Shown here: in pieces, positions 8,473-16,721 of the stretch
Layout: every line of letters starts with the position of its first letter
Position numbering within the stretch: the stretch's first letter is position 1
Source of the DNA: Polyangia bacterium
Lineage (GTDB): Bacteria > Myxococcota_A > Polyangia > Polyangiales > Polyangiaceae
Reading direction: 5' to 3'
Length of the DNA stretch: 64,000 bases
NCBI GenBank assembly: GCA_030426145.1
Contig: JAUHZF010000001.1
Span: forward strand, 49,615-113,614
Made by a program: the position numbers and the translations under genes
The notes under the pieces: model-generated
Database searches by the model: none
What the model was told of the DNA's origin: nothing
What the model saw: the letters and a program-made list of their open reading frames with translations, nothing else

Positions 8473-10029
8473 CGTGAGGCCTCGCTTCGAGACCTTGAGG
8501 CGTCGAGCGGCCTCGACCATGTCCCCGCTGCTGGCGTGGAGGACCTGGGCTATCTCGTCGGCCTCGAGATCCGCCGCCTTGCGCACGCTCTTGCTCTTGT
8601 TGATCAGCGCATAGAGCGACGTTCTCGACACCCCGAGATCACGGGCGGTCCTCCCGGGGCGGTGATCGTTGCGCGCGAGAGCGTCGGTCAGTTCGGCGTC
8701 CGAGATCTCGGAGAGGCTTCGCCGCGACGGCGGGCCGGGGCGCGATGAGGGTACGGGCTCGGAGGGAGGGCTCGCCTCGACTTCGTCCGAGAGGTTGAGC
8801 TGCGCCCGCGGTCCGATCTGATTCGCGTCCCCCCAGTCGATGACGAGTCGCCGCGCGAAGTTCTTGAGCTCTCTCACGTTGCCCCGCCAGGGGGCCAGGG
8901 TAGCGGCCGTCACGAGTGCGGCCGGCAGCCACGGTTGTTCGACCCGTTCGAGGAGGTGGTCGAGGTCGCGACGCCGCGTGTAGTCGCGCAGGAAGTGCAG
9001 CAGGAGCGGGGCGATGTCGCAGCGCCGGTCGCGCAGTCTCGGAAGGAAGATCTCGTAGCCGGCGAGACGTTGAAGCAGCGGCAACCGAAACCGTCCCTTC
9101 GAGACCGCGTCTTCGAGATCGCAATCGGTGGCCGTCACGAGCCTCACGTCCCGCTCGAGGGAGCCGGCGGCGCCGAGCGGCTGGACCTCACCGTTCTCGA
9201 GCGCACGCAGCAGGGCGGGCTGGACTTCGGAGGGCGTCTCTCCGACTTCGTCCAGAAAGAGCGTTCCGCCGTCGGCCTCACCAAAGTAGCCCCCGCTCGC
9301 CCGATTGGCCCCGGTGAACGCTCCCTGCGTGTGACCGAAGAGCGCCGCCGCGGCCGTGCTCGGTACGAGCGCGGCCATGTTCACACTCACGAGCCGCCCT
9401 CCAGAACGACCCCCGGCCCCGTGGAGGGCCGTCGCGACGAGCTCCTTCCCGGTGCCGGACTCACCCCGTACGAGTACCGGAACGTCGTGATCGGCGACGC
9501 GACGGATCTGCTCGCGAACTTCCGCCATTTGCCAGCTATCCCCCACGAGCCCCAACGGCTCCGACTCCGCGACGTGCTCGGGTAGGGTGTGGTGAAGGAG
9601 CAGCACCACCCGCTCCTCGAGGGTGATCACGACGCCGGAGGCCAGCCGCTCGGGGGAGAACCGCTGCTGCCCGCGGACGAGCTCTCCATCGATGCGCACG
9701 AGGTTGCCGTGGGGAGAGACGACGAGACTGACCTCACCCTGAGAAGAGATCCGCATCGTGTGCGGCTTACGACTGAGGTGCAGGTCTGCGAGAGGGAAGT
9801 GGGTGTCGCCTCCGGGGCGACCGAAGGCGGGGTAGATTCGCGATAGCCGTATGCCGTCTCGACTGCCGGGATCATTGAGCCACGAGCGCTCTCCAACCCG
9901 CGACAGATCCGGATGGTAGAGGATCGTCAGGATGGGAACCGGCGTGCGCGCGAGTTGGCTCTCGACGTCCCTCGCCTGACGCGAGTCGTTGCCGAGCGTT
10001 TCATCCATCGCAGCTGTCGAAGCGCTCAT
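8437..10029 (-). CDS. FHA-domain sigma-54-dependent activator (AAA+/Fis)
   Basis: 530 aa from ATG 10029 (start MSASTAAMDETLGN; the frame is open to 10380 but that extension is Arg/Ser-rich). An FHA-like phosphothreonine-binding domain (~30-145, with RLSRIYPAF and DLHLSRKPHTMRI) precedes an AAA+ domain with Walker A GESGTGKE (~189-196), an intact GAFTGA loop (236-241), Walker B TLFLDEVGE and the sensor segment WRGNVRELKNF. The C-terminus has two Fis/HTH-like repeats (TARDLGVSRTSLYALINKS and EAARRLKVSKRGLTLRMRQL). The FHA domain likely reads the phosphorylation state set by a Ser/Thr kinase such as the convergent neighbour, then drives sigma-54 promoters. Confidence 0.92.
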   Translation of the reverse strand: MSASTAAMDETLGNDSRQARDVESQLARTPVPILTILYHPDLSRVGERSWLNDPGSRDGIRLSRIYPAFGRPGGDTHFPLADLHLSRKPHTMRISSQGEVSLVVSPHGNLVRIDGELVRGQQRFSPERLASGVVITLEERVVLLLHHTLPEHVAESEPLGLVGDSWQMAEVREQIRRVADHDVPVLVRGESGTGKELVATALHGAGGRSGGRLVSVNMAALVPSTAAAALFGHTQGAFTGANRASGGYFGEADGGTLFLDEVGETPSEVQPALLRALENGEVQPLGAAGSLERDVRLVTATDCDLEDAVSKGRFRLPLLQRLAGYEIFLPRLRDRRCDIAPLLLHFLRDYTRRRDLDHLLERVEQPWLPAALVTAATLAPWRGNVRELKNFARRLVIDWGDANQIGPRAQLNLSDEVEASPPSEPVPSSRPGPPSRRSLSEISDAELTDALARNDHRPGRTARDLGVSRTSLYALINKSKSVRKAADLEADEIAQVLHASSGDMVEAARRLKVSKRGLTLRMRQLQLGDA

Positions 10030-10167
10030 GGTGTCCACCAAGGCACGGGGTGTGCCACACGAGGTCTCAGCCTTTTGCCGCCCCTTCCCGTCGTGGATTG
10101 TGGACGCCTTGCCCTCGCCGCTGCCGTTCGCGGCATCGAGAAGGGTCAAGTCGTGGCCAACCGTCGA

Positions 10168-10199
10168 CGAACTGTTCACATCCGCTCGTGAACAGTTCG
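10168..10199. promoter_or_regulatory. Perfect 12-bp inverted repeat upstream of the FHA activator
   Basis: CGAACTGTTCAC and GTGAACAGTTCG are perfect 12-bp arms separated by 8 bp, about 140 bp upstream of the activator start. The right arm contains the CAGTTC element also found twice in the 7481-7558 region. It could be the binding site of the activator itself (upstream activating sequence) or of another dimeric regulator. The rest of 10030-10410 holds no recognisable gene. Confidence 0.55.
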
Positions 10200-10410
10200 C
10201 GCGAACGATGGGTCTCGGCTGATCCCCTCGCAACTCACCGAAACGTCGACGACGGGGGCTCCCGCGCCTTCGTTTTGACGGGCGGCGATTCGGTTGGCCC
10301 CTCGTGTGCAATCCCTGGCGCTGGCCGCGGACGAAGCGGCACCGCAGCCCACCGACGGAGCCAGCGGCGGCGGCGCCCATCGCGGCGCGATGACTCGAGG
10401 AGAAACTGAC

Positions 10411-10812
10411 ATGGAAGAGAAGTGGAACGATCGAACCAGACTGCTGACGTTTTGCGCAGCCATGCTGAGCGGTTGCATCGGGCTAACGGGTTGCGCCCAG
10501 CCCGCCATCATCGGCGATTGGGAGAGCTCGGAGCAGCTAGGAGGACAGCGAGACGAGCTCGAGCTCGAGGAAGACGAGAGGGGGGCCGCGCTCATCTGGG
10601 TGACGTCTGAGGGGCGCCTGATCGCGATCGAATACGACGTGGAGTGGAGAGAGGACGGAACCGACCGCTACGAGGTCGATCTCGAATGCGACGGCGACTG
10701 CGCGTCTCTCGACTTCACCATGGATTGCGAGATGCGGGGCGATGACGACGAGATGAAATGCGACGCCGACGGCATCTTCAACAACTTCGAATTCGAGTGG
10801 GAGCGGCGCTGA
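10411..10812 (+). CDS. Small acidic lipoprotein
   Basis: 133 aa from ATG 10411, with GAGGAG about 8 bp upstream; the longer frame from 10294 lacks this site. The N-terminus is Arg-containing then hydrophobic (RTRLLTFCAAMLSGCIGL) and ends in a lipobox LTGC, so the mature protein is a lipoprotein beginning at that cysteine. The mature part is strikingly acidic (for example ELELEEDERG and REDGTDRYEVDLECDGDC) with four cysteines in the C-terminal half that could form disulfides. No family recognised. It is followed on the same strand by two related lipoproteins, possibly one operon. Confidence 0.75.
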   Translation: MEEKWNDRTRLLTFCAAMLSGCIGLTGCAQPAIIGDWESSEQLGGQRDELELEEDERGAALIWVTSEGRLIAIEYDVEWREDGTDRYEVDLECDGDCASLDFTMDCEMRGDDDEMKCDADGIFNNFEFEWERR

Positions 10813-10853
10813 AGCATCTCATCCCTCAACCCATGAACACGCAAGGAACAGAC

Positions 10854-11351
10854 ATGAAGCTATCCCGCCGAATCGCCACTTTAAGCCTCGTCGCAGCTGC
10901 CGCACTCTGGAGCGGCTGCACCGTCGAATCCCGAGATGAAGACGACGATGACCGAGGAAGCGTTCCCCCCGACAACACCGAGGAGGGCGGCGCCTGCCAA
11001 TCCGACAACGACTGCAAGGGAGACCGCATTTGCCAGGAGCAAGTCTGTGTCGACCCGAGCGATGGGGGGCCACCCCCGGATGGGGGCGAGGATACGGCCA
11101 CCCTCTTGGTCTCGAACGAGTCGGAGACCACCGTTCTCTTCTTCCAGGCCAGAGGTTGCGGTGCAACCGAGTGGAGCGGAGACCTGCTGGGTAGCGAGAT
11201 CATTCCCGGCGGAGGAAGTGTCACCTGGAGTGATGTTCCCATCGGTTGCTACGACTTTCGCGCCGAGGCTGGGGGAGACGTTGGATTCTGGGAGTTCGAG
11301 GACATCGTACTCACGGCGGGTGAAACCCAGCAGATCCGCCTGCTGCCGTAG
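10854..11351 (+). CDS. Lipoprotein with Cys-rich motif, paralogue A
   Basis: 165 aa from ATG 10854 (MKLSRRIATLSLVAAAALWSGC), a textbook lipoprotein signal with lipobox WSGC. The mature protein has an acidic linker, a six-cysteine-type stretch (CQSDNDCKGDRICQEQVCVD) like EGF/Dickkopf-type repeats in myxobacterial surface proteins, a Pro/Gly linker, then a beta-sandwich-like domain starting TLLVSNESETTVLFF. The frame is open from 10758 but the signal peptide fixes the start. It is clearly paralogous to the next gene. Likely envelope or surface protein; function unknown. Confidence 0.8.
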   Translation: MKLSRRIATLSLVAAAALWSGCTVESRDEDDDDRGSVPPDNTEEGGACQSDNDCKGDRICQEQVCVDPSDGGPPPDGGEDTATLLVSNESETTVLFFQARGCGATEWSGDLLGSEIIPGGGSVTWSDVPIGCYDFRAEAGGDVGFWEFEDIVLTAGETQQIRLLP

Positions 11352-11508
11352 TCCAAGAATATGCAAGCTCCGACGAAGAGCTTCCAAACTCCCGGCCTCA
11401 TGGCAGCTCCTTCGCGGTTGCGGACCGCTCTCGTCACACCTACCGAACGGTACTGCTCGTGGTAGTGCAGCCATGCTGAGCTGTCTCACCGTGCTACAAG
11501 GAACGGAC

Positions 11509-11958
11509 ATGAAGCTATCCCGCCGAGTCTCCACCTGTAGCCTCGTCGTGGCCGCCGCACTCTCGAGCGGCTGCGCCGTCGACTCTCAAGATGAGGACGG
11601 CGCAGCGGGCAGCGCGTGCGAATTCAACAACGACTGCAAAGGCGTCTGCGTGGAGCAGGTCTGTGTTGACCTGAACGGGCCTCCCGATGACCCCCAGTCC
11701 TACAAGGGTAGCATCTTGGTGTCGAACGAGTCGGAGTTCACCGTGCCCTTCTTATGGATCAAACCATGCGGCACCTCCGACTGGGGCAACGTGTTGGGCG
11801 ACGGAGTCATTGCTCCCGGAGGAACACTCAGCTGGCCCGAGGTGCACATGGGTTGCTACGACTATCGCGCTGAGATTGACGAAGGCGGCGAGGACTGGGA
11901 GTTCCTGGACCGCTGGCTCTTGCCGGGCAAGACCGAGCACCTCCGCCTGCGGCCGTAG
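11509..11958 (+). CDS. Lipoprotein with Cys-rich motif, paralogue B
   Basis: 149 aa from ATG 11509 (MKLSRRVSTCSLVVAAALSSGC), lipobox SSGC. It shares with paralogue A the signal peptide, the Cys-rich segment (CEFNNDCKGVCVEQVCVD, lacking one inter-cysteine pair) and the C-terminal domain, where ILVSNESEFTVPF and MGCYDYRAE match TLLVSNESETTVLF and IGCYDFRAE. The DNA around the start is nearly identical in both copies, indicating a recent tandem duplication followed by divergence of the linker. Function unknown. Confidence 0.8.
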   Translation: MKLSRRVSTCSLVVAAALSSGCAVDSQDEDGAAGSACEFNNDCKGVCVEQVCVDLNGPPDDPQSYKGSILVSNESEFTVPFLWIKPCGTSDWGNVLGDGVIAPGGTLSWPEVHMGCYDYRAEIDEGGEDWEFLDRWLLPGKTEHLRLRP

Positions 11959-12224
11959 AGCCTCACGGATGGACGAGGGGCCGCTGCTCGTCGGCTCCCT
12001 CGGGGTTCTCCACCAGCATGGTCCTCATATCCACAACTTGAGCTGGAAGGCCCAACTTCGGCATCCCGCGACAATGCCTAGCCCGTACCCTTCTCGATCT
12101 TGCCCTCCGAAACGCTCTCGCGCGGCTACCGGAGGGGCAGAGCGACCCTGGATAGCCATCCCGGCGGATGGCTTCGCCGCCATGTGTACGTGACGGCCGG
12201 CGCCGTCCGAGGCATGAGCCACAC

Positions 12225-14351
12225 GTGTCGTATGCGTTTCGGTTCTACGGTTGTGAGCCGTCCGATTGGTTTGAAGGCGCCAACGACGGACACCACTACG
12301 AGGTCGCCTTCGCGAAGCCTCCCACGGCAACCCAACTGGAGCGCCTTGCGACGGCGTTCGAGACCGCCTTCGCGACGGGTCCGGCGAGAGCGGCGCGCGC
12401 CCCATGGCTTTGGTCAGGGCGAGTGGCGCGATTCTCGCTCGGCGAGAGGTGGAGTCGCGGGACCCGTGGCATGTTCAGGCAGGTGGCGTCTTTCCTGACC
12501 TCGCTGCACGGTATGTGCCCGATTGAGGATGTGCTGTTCTGGGGTCGACGCGAAGCGGGCACAGGCGCTTGGGACCAATGGTCGGAGGCGCAGCGGCCGG
12601 GGCCTATACCGGGGCCGCCCTACCCGGAAGGGGGAGCTAGACGCCCGGTCGACCCTAGCTTGCTGGAAGCTGCGCCACTCGATGAGTTCGAGGCGCTGCG
12701 TGAGGCCGCGAGGCGTGCGATCCTCGCGCAACGTATCGCGTCGTCGAACGCGAAGTCTGGAGTCGAGCTAGCTGCCGCTGCTATACTGGACCGTACGCCA
12801 AGGCAGCAGGCGCTTCACACCGCAGCTGCGCTTCGGGTGGGCCAGCCGGAGCCGCCGCGAGATGCCGACCATCGTCGTCGGAATGGCTACCATCTCCGCA
12901 CCATTGAGCCACACATCATTGCTGGCAGGTACGACGATAACTCTCTGCAGGGTCTCTTCCTGTTCGGCGGGGACGGTAGGCCCCGCGCGATAGAGACTCC
13001 GGAGCCAGTCAACTTCTCGACGAGTCTCGCTCTGCACGAGGGGGGCAGAGCTGGAATCGTGGGCGTGGGCAAAGACGTAGTCGCGCTCGACGTAGAAACC
13101 ATGGCGACCAAAGTGGCGTGGTCGGCCGAGACGAGCGTCCACGGGGTTGGATACTTTGGGGACCTTTGGGTAGTGCTGACGCGAGTAGGTCTCTTCGTAC
13201 TCGATATGGCCTGCGAGCGAGCCAAAGTGGTGGCGCAGGCAAAGGCTAAGCTGCCGGGTGGGTCGACGGGGCGACAGCTGATCGTCGTGCGTCGCGGTAC
13301 TGTCGCGGTGGTGATCGAGAAGGGCCGCTTCCTCGTCTACGGTTGGGCCTCGGGCAAACTGAAGAAGCTAGTCGTATTCAAGCATCCTACCGCCTGGAAG
13401 GCGGAAGAGAGCGACGGGCGACTTCTGGTGTCCGATGGGCGCGAGGCATGGGAGGTGCGTGGGATTGACGAGCTCTATGAAGCCTGGGCAGGAGCGCTAG
13501 CGGCCGAGGCGGCGCGCGCCACGACCGCCCGGCATACCAGAGCCAAGTTGACCTTGGAGTCGCGCGCCTCGATGCCCGTCGTCTCGATGGATTCAGTAGA
13601 TAGGAGGTTGCGGGATCGCTTTCCCGAAGAAGCGCATTTCGTCTCGGCCGGAGGAACATCGGTCGGACACGCGTGCGTGCGATGGGAGGAGCTGGGGGGC
13701 TCGCAGCGACCCGTGTCTGTCTTGGCATTCGCGCGCAGCGATGGCGACGTAGTGGTGGTCGATGAGGTGGCACTCGCGGAGGCAGGACTTTCGACGACTC
13801 TGGGCAAGGTGACTTGTACGCGAGACGGTAGCTACGGAGCGATCGACGCGGGCAAACAGATGGCGATCATTCACACTCCCTCCGGGCAACTGTACCGCTA
13901 CAAGTCGCCTCGGCACCATCAACCGCAGGCGTTTGGGGTCACCGACGACGGGACCTTGGTCGTCCTCCACGCACTTCCGTGGGCCAAGAAAGACAAGCCC
14001 CACCTGGAAACTGCGCGCTTGTCGGGCTCGACTGCGGACGGCGCATGGCCCCAGTCGGACGTCTTGGTGATCCCAAGAGCTCAGAGCATCCGCGTTCACG
14101 GTCGGGTCGTGGCCGTGTTGACGTCAGCAGCTACACGTCTGGCGCTCTTCGCTGTGGACCCAGATGGACGGCTTGTGAAGCTCGGTGGTTTCAAGGAGCG
14201 CGTCACCGATGCGGCCTTCGACGCGGATGGCAGGCTCTTCGTTTCGGTTCCCGGCGGTGCATTCGAGGTTGCAGGCCTCGCACAGGTCGCGCAAGCGAAA
14301 CTCGATGCGGCCCGCAGGCGAAGCGCAAAGAACCGGAAGGGAGGTGGATGA
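12225..14351 (+). CDS. Large hypothetical protein, predicted beta-propeller-like C-terminal part
   Basis: 708 aa from GTG 12225 (VSYAFRFYGCEPSDWFEG); the frame is open from ATG 12168 but the extra 19 residues are Arg-rich. No family recognised. Residues ~1-120 form a globular N-terminal domain ending near MCPIEDVLFWGRREAG; ~190-230 is helical; the remainder consists of short repeats of hydrophobic strands separated by Gly/Asp turns (GIVGVGKDVVALDVET, GYFGDLWVVLTRVGLFVLD, IVVRRGTVAVVIEKGRFLVYGW), consistent with a propeller. No signal peptide or membrane helix. The C-terminus is basic (AKLDAARRRSAKNRKGGG). Confidence 0.75.
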   Translation: MSYAFRFYGCEPSDWFEGANDGHHYEVAFAKPPTATQLERLATAFETAFATGPARAARAPWLWSGRVARFSLGERWSRGTRGMFRQVASFLTSLHGMCPIEDVLFWGRREAGTGAWDQWSEAQRPGPIPGPPYPEGGARRPVDPSLLEAAPLDEFEALREAARRAILAQRIASSNAKSGVELAAAAILDRTPRQQALHTAAALRVGQPEPPRDADHRRRNGYHLRTIEPHIIAGRYDDNSLQGLFLFGGDGRPRAIETPEPVNFSTSLALHEGGRAGIVGVGKDVVALDVETMATKVAWSAETSVHGVGYFGDLWVVLTRVGLFVLDMACERAKVVAQAKAKLPGGSTGRQLIVVRRGTVAVVIEKGRFLVYGWASGKLKKLVVFKHPTAWKAEESDGRLLVSDGREAWEVRGIDELYEAWAGALAAEAARATTARHTRAKLTLESRASMPVVSMDSVDRRLRDRFPEEAHFVSAGGTSVGHACVRWEELGGSQRPVSVLAFARSDGDVVVVDEVALAEAGLSTTLGKVTCTRDGSYGAIDAGKQMAIIHTPSGQLYRYKSPRHHQPQAFGVTDDGTLVVLHALPWAKKDKPHLETARLSGSTADGAWPQSDVLVIPRAQSIRVHGRVVAVLTSAATRLALFAVDPDGRLVKLGGFKERVTDAAFDADGRLFVSVPGGAFEVAGLAQVAQAKLDAARRRSAKNRKGGG

Positions 14352-14408
14352 CCCTTCCCCCGTCTGGCCCTTCGAGGCCTATAGAGCCTCACCCCGCGCG
14401 AGGTCGAC

Positions 14409-14582
14409 GTGCGCGACCGCGAGCCGTTGACCAAGCTCACCAACCACCGTCACGCACTCCGCGCCCACGCCCGATCGCTGGCGGCGATGCGGGTACGCGA
14501 CGCGCTCGAGGCCGGCCTCGCAGCGGGGCAGGCGACGCGCCGGGGTGTTCGCCCGGTGGAGGAACTCGATGCCCAGAGGTGA
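14409..14582 (+). pseudogene. Short gene remnant upstream of the IS
   Basis: A 57-residue frame from GTG 14409 reads MRDREPLTKLTNHRHALRAH and ends RGVRPVEELDAQR. It has ordinary protein-like composition, unlike the other frames here, and ends about 20 bp before the putative IS256 boundary. An in-frame TAG lies just upstream at ~14371, so it is either a very small gene or the 3' remnant of a gene disrupted near the insertion. No family recognised. Confidence 0.3.
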
Positions 14583-14601
14583 TGCGTCTCGAAAACTCCA
14601 G

Positions 14602-16094
14602 TAGAGTCCACGGACGTGGTGTAACGACCAGCGCCAAGTTGGTCCGAAAAGCGGCCATCGCGTCATCCTTTCGATCGACAAAAACCAGAAAGGAGAACGA
14701 CGCGATGACCGACGTCGACAGGATGGATCTACCCGCCGTGCTCGGCAACGTTCTTGAGGAAACAGACCCCGATGTCCTTCGCAGCATGGTGCGTGAGATG
14801 GCTCACATGCTGATGGAGGCAGAGGCGGACGGCCTCTGCGGGGCCCCCAAGGGAATACCGAGCCCGGACCGGGTCAACTATCGAAACGGCTACCGTGAGC
14901 GCCGGTGGGACACGCGCGCGGGCACCATCAAGCTCGCCATCCCGAAGCTGCGCAAAGGGACGTACTTCCCGGGCTGGCTTCTCGAGCGGCGCAAGCGCTC
15001 CGAGCGTGCCCTGGTGGCCGTAGTCGCCGAGGCCTACGTTCACGGCGTCTCGACCCGCAAGGTCGACGACGTCATCAAGACGCTCGGCATCGAGGGGATC
15101 AGCAAGTCGCAGGTGAGCGACCTGGCCAAGAGCCTCGACGAGATGGTGGCCTCCTTCCGAAACCGTCGTCTCGACGAGCATGCCTACCCGTACATCTGGA
15201 TGGACGCGCTCGTGATGAAGGCGCGTGAGTGCGGCTGCGTAGTCAACGTTGCCTGCGTGGTGGCGGTGGGGGTGACCGAGCACGGCCATCGCGAGGTCCT
15301 CGGGGTGGACGTCATCACGCGGGAAGACGGAGCCGGGTGGACGGCGTTTCTGCGGGAGCTGAAGGCCCGGGGAGTGTCGGGCGTCCAGCTCGTGACCTCG
15401 GACGCGCACTGCGGATTGAAAGACGCGATCGCCTCGACCTTCGTGGGCGCACGGTGGCAACGCTGCCGAACCCACTTCACGAGAAACGTCCTGACGCGTG
15501 TGCCGAAGAGCGCCCAGGGCGCAGTCGCCACTCTCGTCCGCAGCATCTTCGAGCAAGGCAGCGCGGAGGAAGTCTGGGCGCAGCATCGACGCGTCGTCGA
15601 ACAGCTCACCGACAACTTCCCGAAGGCCGCCGACATGCTCATCGACGCGGCCGAGGAGGTCCTCGCCTTCACGGCGTTCCCCGAGGAGCATTGGCGACGC
15701 ATCTGGTCCAACAACCCGCAGGAGCGGCTCAACCGGGAGCTGCGGCGCCGCACTGACGTCGTTGGCATCTTCCCCAACCGCGACGCGATCATCCGCCTCG
15801 TCGGCGCCATTCTCATCGAGCAGCACGACGAATGGCAGGTCGCTCGCCGCTACCTCACCATCGGCAGCCTCGAGAAGCTCTCCCGCAACGCGGCGGAGGG
15901 AGCTCTCCCGCAGCCGCCTGACAGTCACACCGCCCGGCGCTCGCAGGCTGGGTCGAGGGCGACGAAGTCGCGCGCGAAGCGCGGGAACCCCTCGACGCAG
16001 ACGAGAACACCGGCACCCAAACGCCAACGCTCAGCATGAACTCAAACCTGGATGAAGCGATGGCCCGCTACACCACCTTGACGGACGTGACCCG
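14602..16094. mobile_element. IS256-family insertion sequence (boundaries tentative)
   Basis: The transposase is enclosed by an 8-bp direct repeat AACTCCAG at 14594-14601 and 16095-16102, a target-site duplication of the length IS256 elements make. Just inside, the left end has GTGGTGTAACG (14616-14626) and the right end the complementary CGCTACACCAC (16066-16076), an imperfect terminal inverted repeat. The distance from each repeat to the core differs by about 4 bp, so exact ends are uncertain. Confidence 0.55.
14705..16039 (+). CDS. IS256-family (Mutator-type) transposase
   Basis: 444 aa from ATG 14705, preceded by AAGGAGAA; the same frame is open back to 13979 but that part overlaps the 708-aa gene and is not protein-like. 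DDE residues are visible in YIWMDALVMK (first Asp), LVTSDAHCGLKDAI (second Asp) and NPQERLNRELRRR (Glu). Other family marks are YRNGYRERRWDTRAGTI, the KLRKGTYFP motif and the C-terminal segment GIFPNRDAIIRLVGAIL. Length is slightly above the usual 400 because of a basic, Ser/Thr-rich tail. It looks intact, so the element may still be mobile. Confidence 0.95.
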   Translation: MTDVDRMDLPAVLGNVLEETDPDVLRSMVREMAHMLMEAEADGLCGAPKGIPSPDRVNYRNGYRERRWDTRAGTIKLAIPKLRKGTYFPGWLLERRKRSERALVAVVAEAYVHGVSTRKVDDVIKTLGIEGISKSQVSDLAKSLDEMVASFRNRRLDEHAYPYIWMDALVMKARECGCVVNVACVVAVGVTEHGHREVLGVDVITREDGAGWTAFLRELKARGVSGVQLVTSDAHCGLKDAIASTFVGARWQRCRTHFTRNVLTRVPKSAQGAVATLVRSIFEQGSAEEVWAQHRRVVEQLTDNFPKAADMLIDAAEEVLAFTAFPEEHWRRIWSNNPQERLNRELRRRTDVVGIFPNRDAIIRLVGAILIEQHDEWQVARRYLTIGSLEKLSRNAAEGALPQPPDSHTARRSQAGSRATKSRAKRGNPSTQTRTPAPKRQRSA

Positions 16095-16218
16095 AACTCC
16101 AGGGCCGAACGTCTGACACATCATGTACCCCTTTGGCGACGAGGCCCTTGCGGTCCACGCCTCGCAGCTCCGTCATTGGCTGCAGTGTGACAGGGGTGGA
16201 TCGCCGACGTTCGACGGA

Positions 16219-16308
16219 GAGACATACCCTCATTCTATAAAACCCGTGAGTTGTTGCTAACGCGTCAGTGACAACTCACGGGATTCCGACCATCGGGGGG
16301 TATGTCTC
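16219..16308. repeat. Nested inverted repeat (possible cruciform)
   Basis: Outer arms GAGACATACCC (16219-16229) and GGGTATGTCTC (16298-16308) are perfect 11-bp complements. Inside them, CCCGTGAGTTGT (16243-16254) and ACAACTCACGGG (16271-16282) are perfect 12-bp complements around a 16-nt loop. No T-run follows, so it is not a classical terminator. It could be paired ends of a small non-autonomous element or a regulatory structure. The sequence from 16103 to 16218 has no gene. Confidence 0.55.
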
Positions 16309-16721
16309 CACCCTACGCGCTCGAGGAGAGGTCCCCGTGGTGGTTCAACTCAACGGGCGCCGACGGCTCGAGGAGAGGGACGCCATGTCGAAACCTCGGT
16401 CCAGATTCGCCATCCGTGGAGCCCGTGCTCCTCACGAAAGAAGACGCGCTCCGTTGCTTCCTCGCGACGTGCCGCAAAGAAGAGGTGGGGCGTTCGCCGG
16501 GGACTAGGCGCGTCGTAGTAGCCGACGTCGTCCGAACGGTCAGACGTCGAGAACAGCTCGCAACCGTCTCCAACGACGGATCGGTCGGCGGCGGCCGACC
16601 AAGGACCACCGGCGGGAACTACAAGCAGCGGCGCGCTTCCCTCGAGAACCAACGTTTGGGCCGTCGGGGCCGGACGGACGCGTTGCGCACCGACTCAAGG
16701 CTCCGGTTTGAGCAGGGGTGA
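16302..16721 (+). CDS. Doubtful small ORF, possibly degraded HTH protein
   Basis: A 139-residue frame starting MSPPYALEERSPWWFNSTGA, whose ATG lies inside the outer arm of the nested inverted repeat. Residues ~47-85 (LLTKEDALRCFLATC, then RRVVVADVVRTV) loosely resemble an excisionase-type helix-turn-helix, but the remainder is low-complexity and Arg-rich. It overlaps the 3' end of the convergent lipoprotein by 27 bp. It may be a remnant or non-coding. Confidence 0.25.
   Translation: MSPPYALEERSPWWFNSTGADGSRRGTPCRNLGPDSPSVEPVLLTKEDALRCFLATCRKEEVGRSPGTRRVVVADVVRTVRRREQLATVSNDGSVGGGRPRTTGGNYKQRRASLENQRLGRRGRTDALRTDSRLRFEQG

Noticed and set aside
13979..14704. Extended N-terminus of the IS256 transposase
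   Set aside because: It overlaps the 708-aa gene and the target-site repeat, and is Arg/Pro/Gly-rich; ATG 14705 has a ribosome-binding site.
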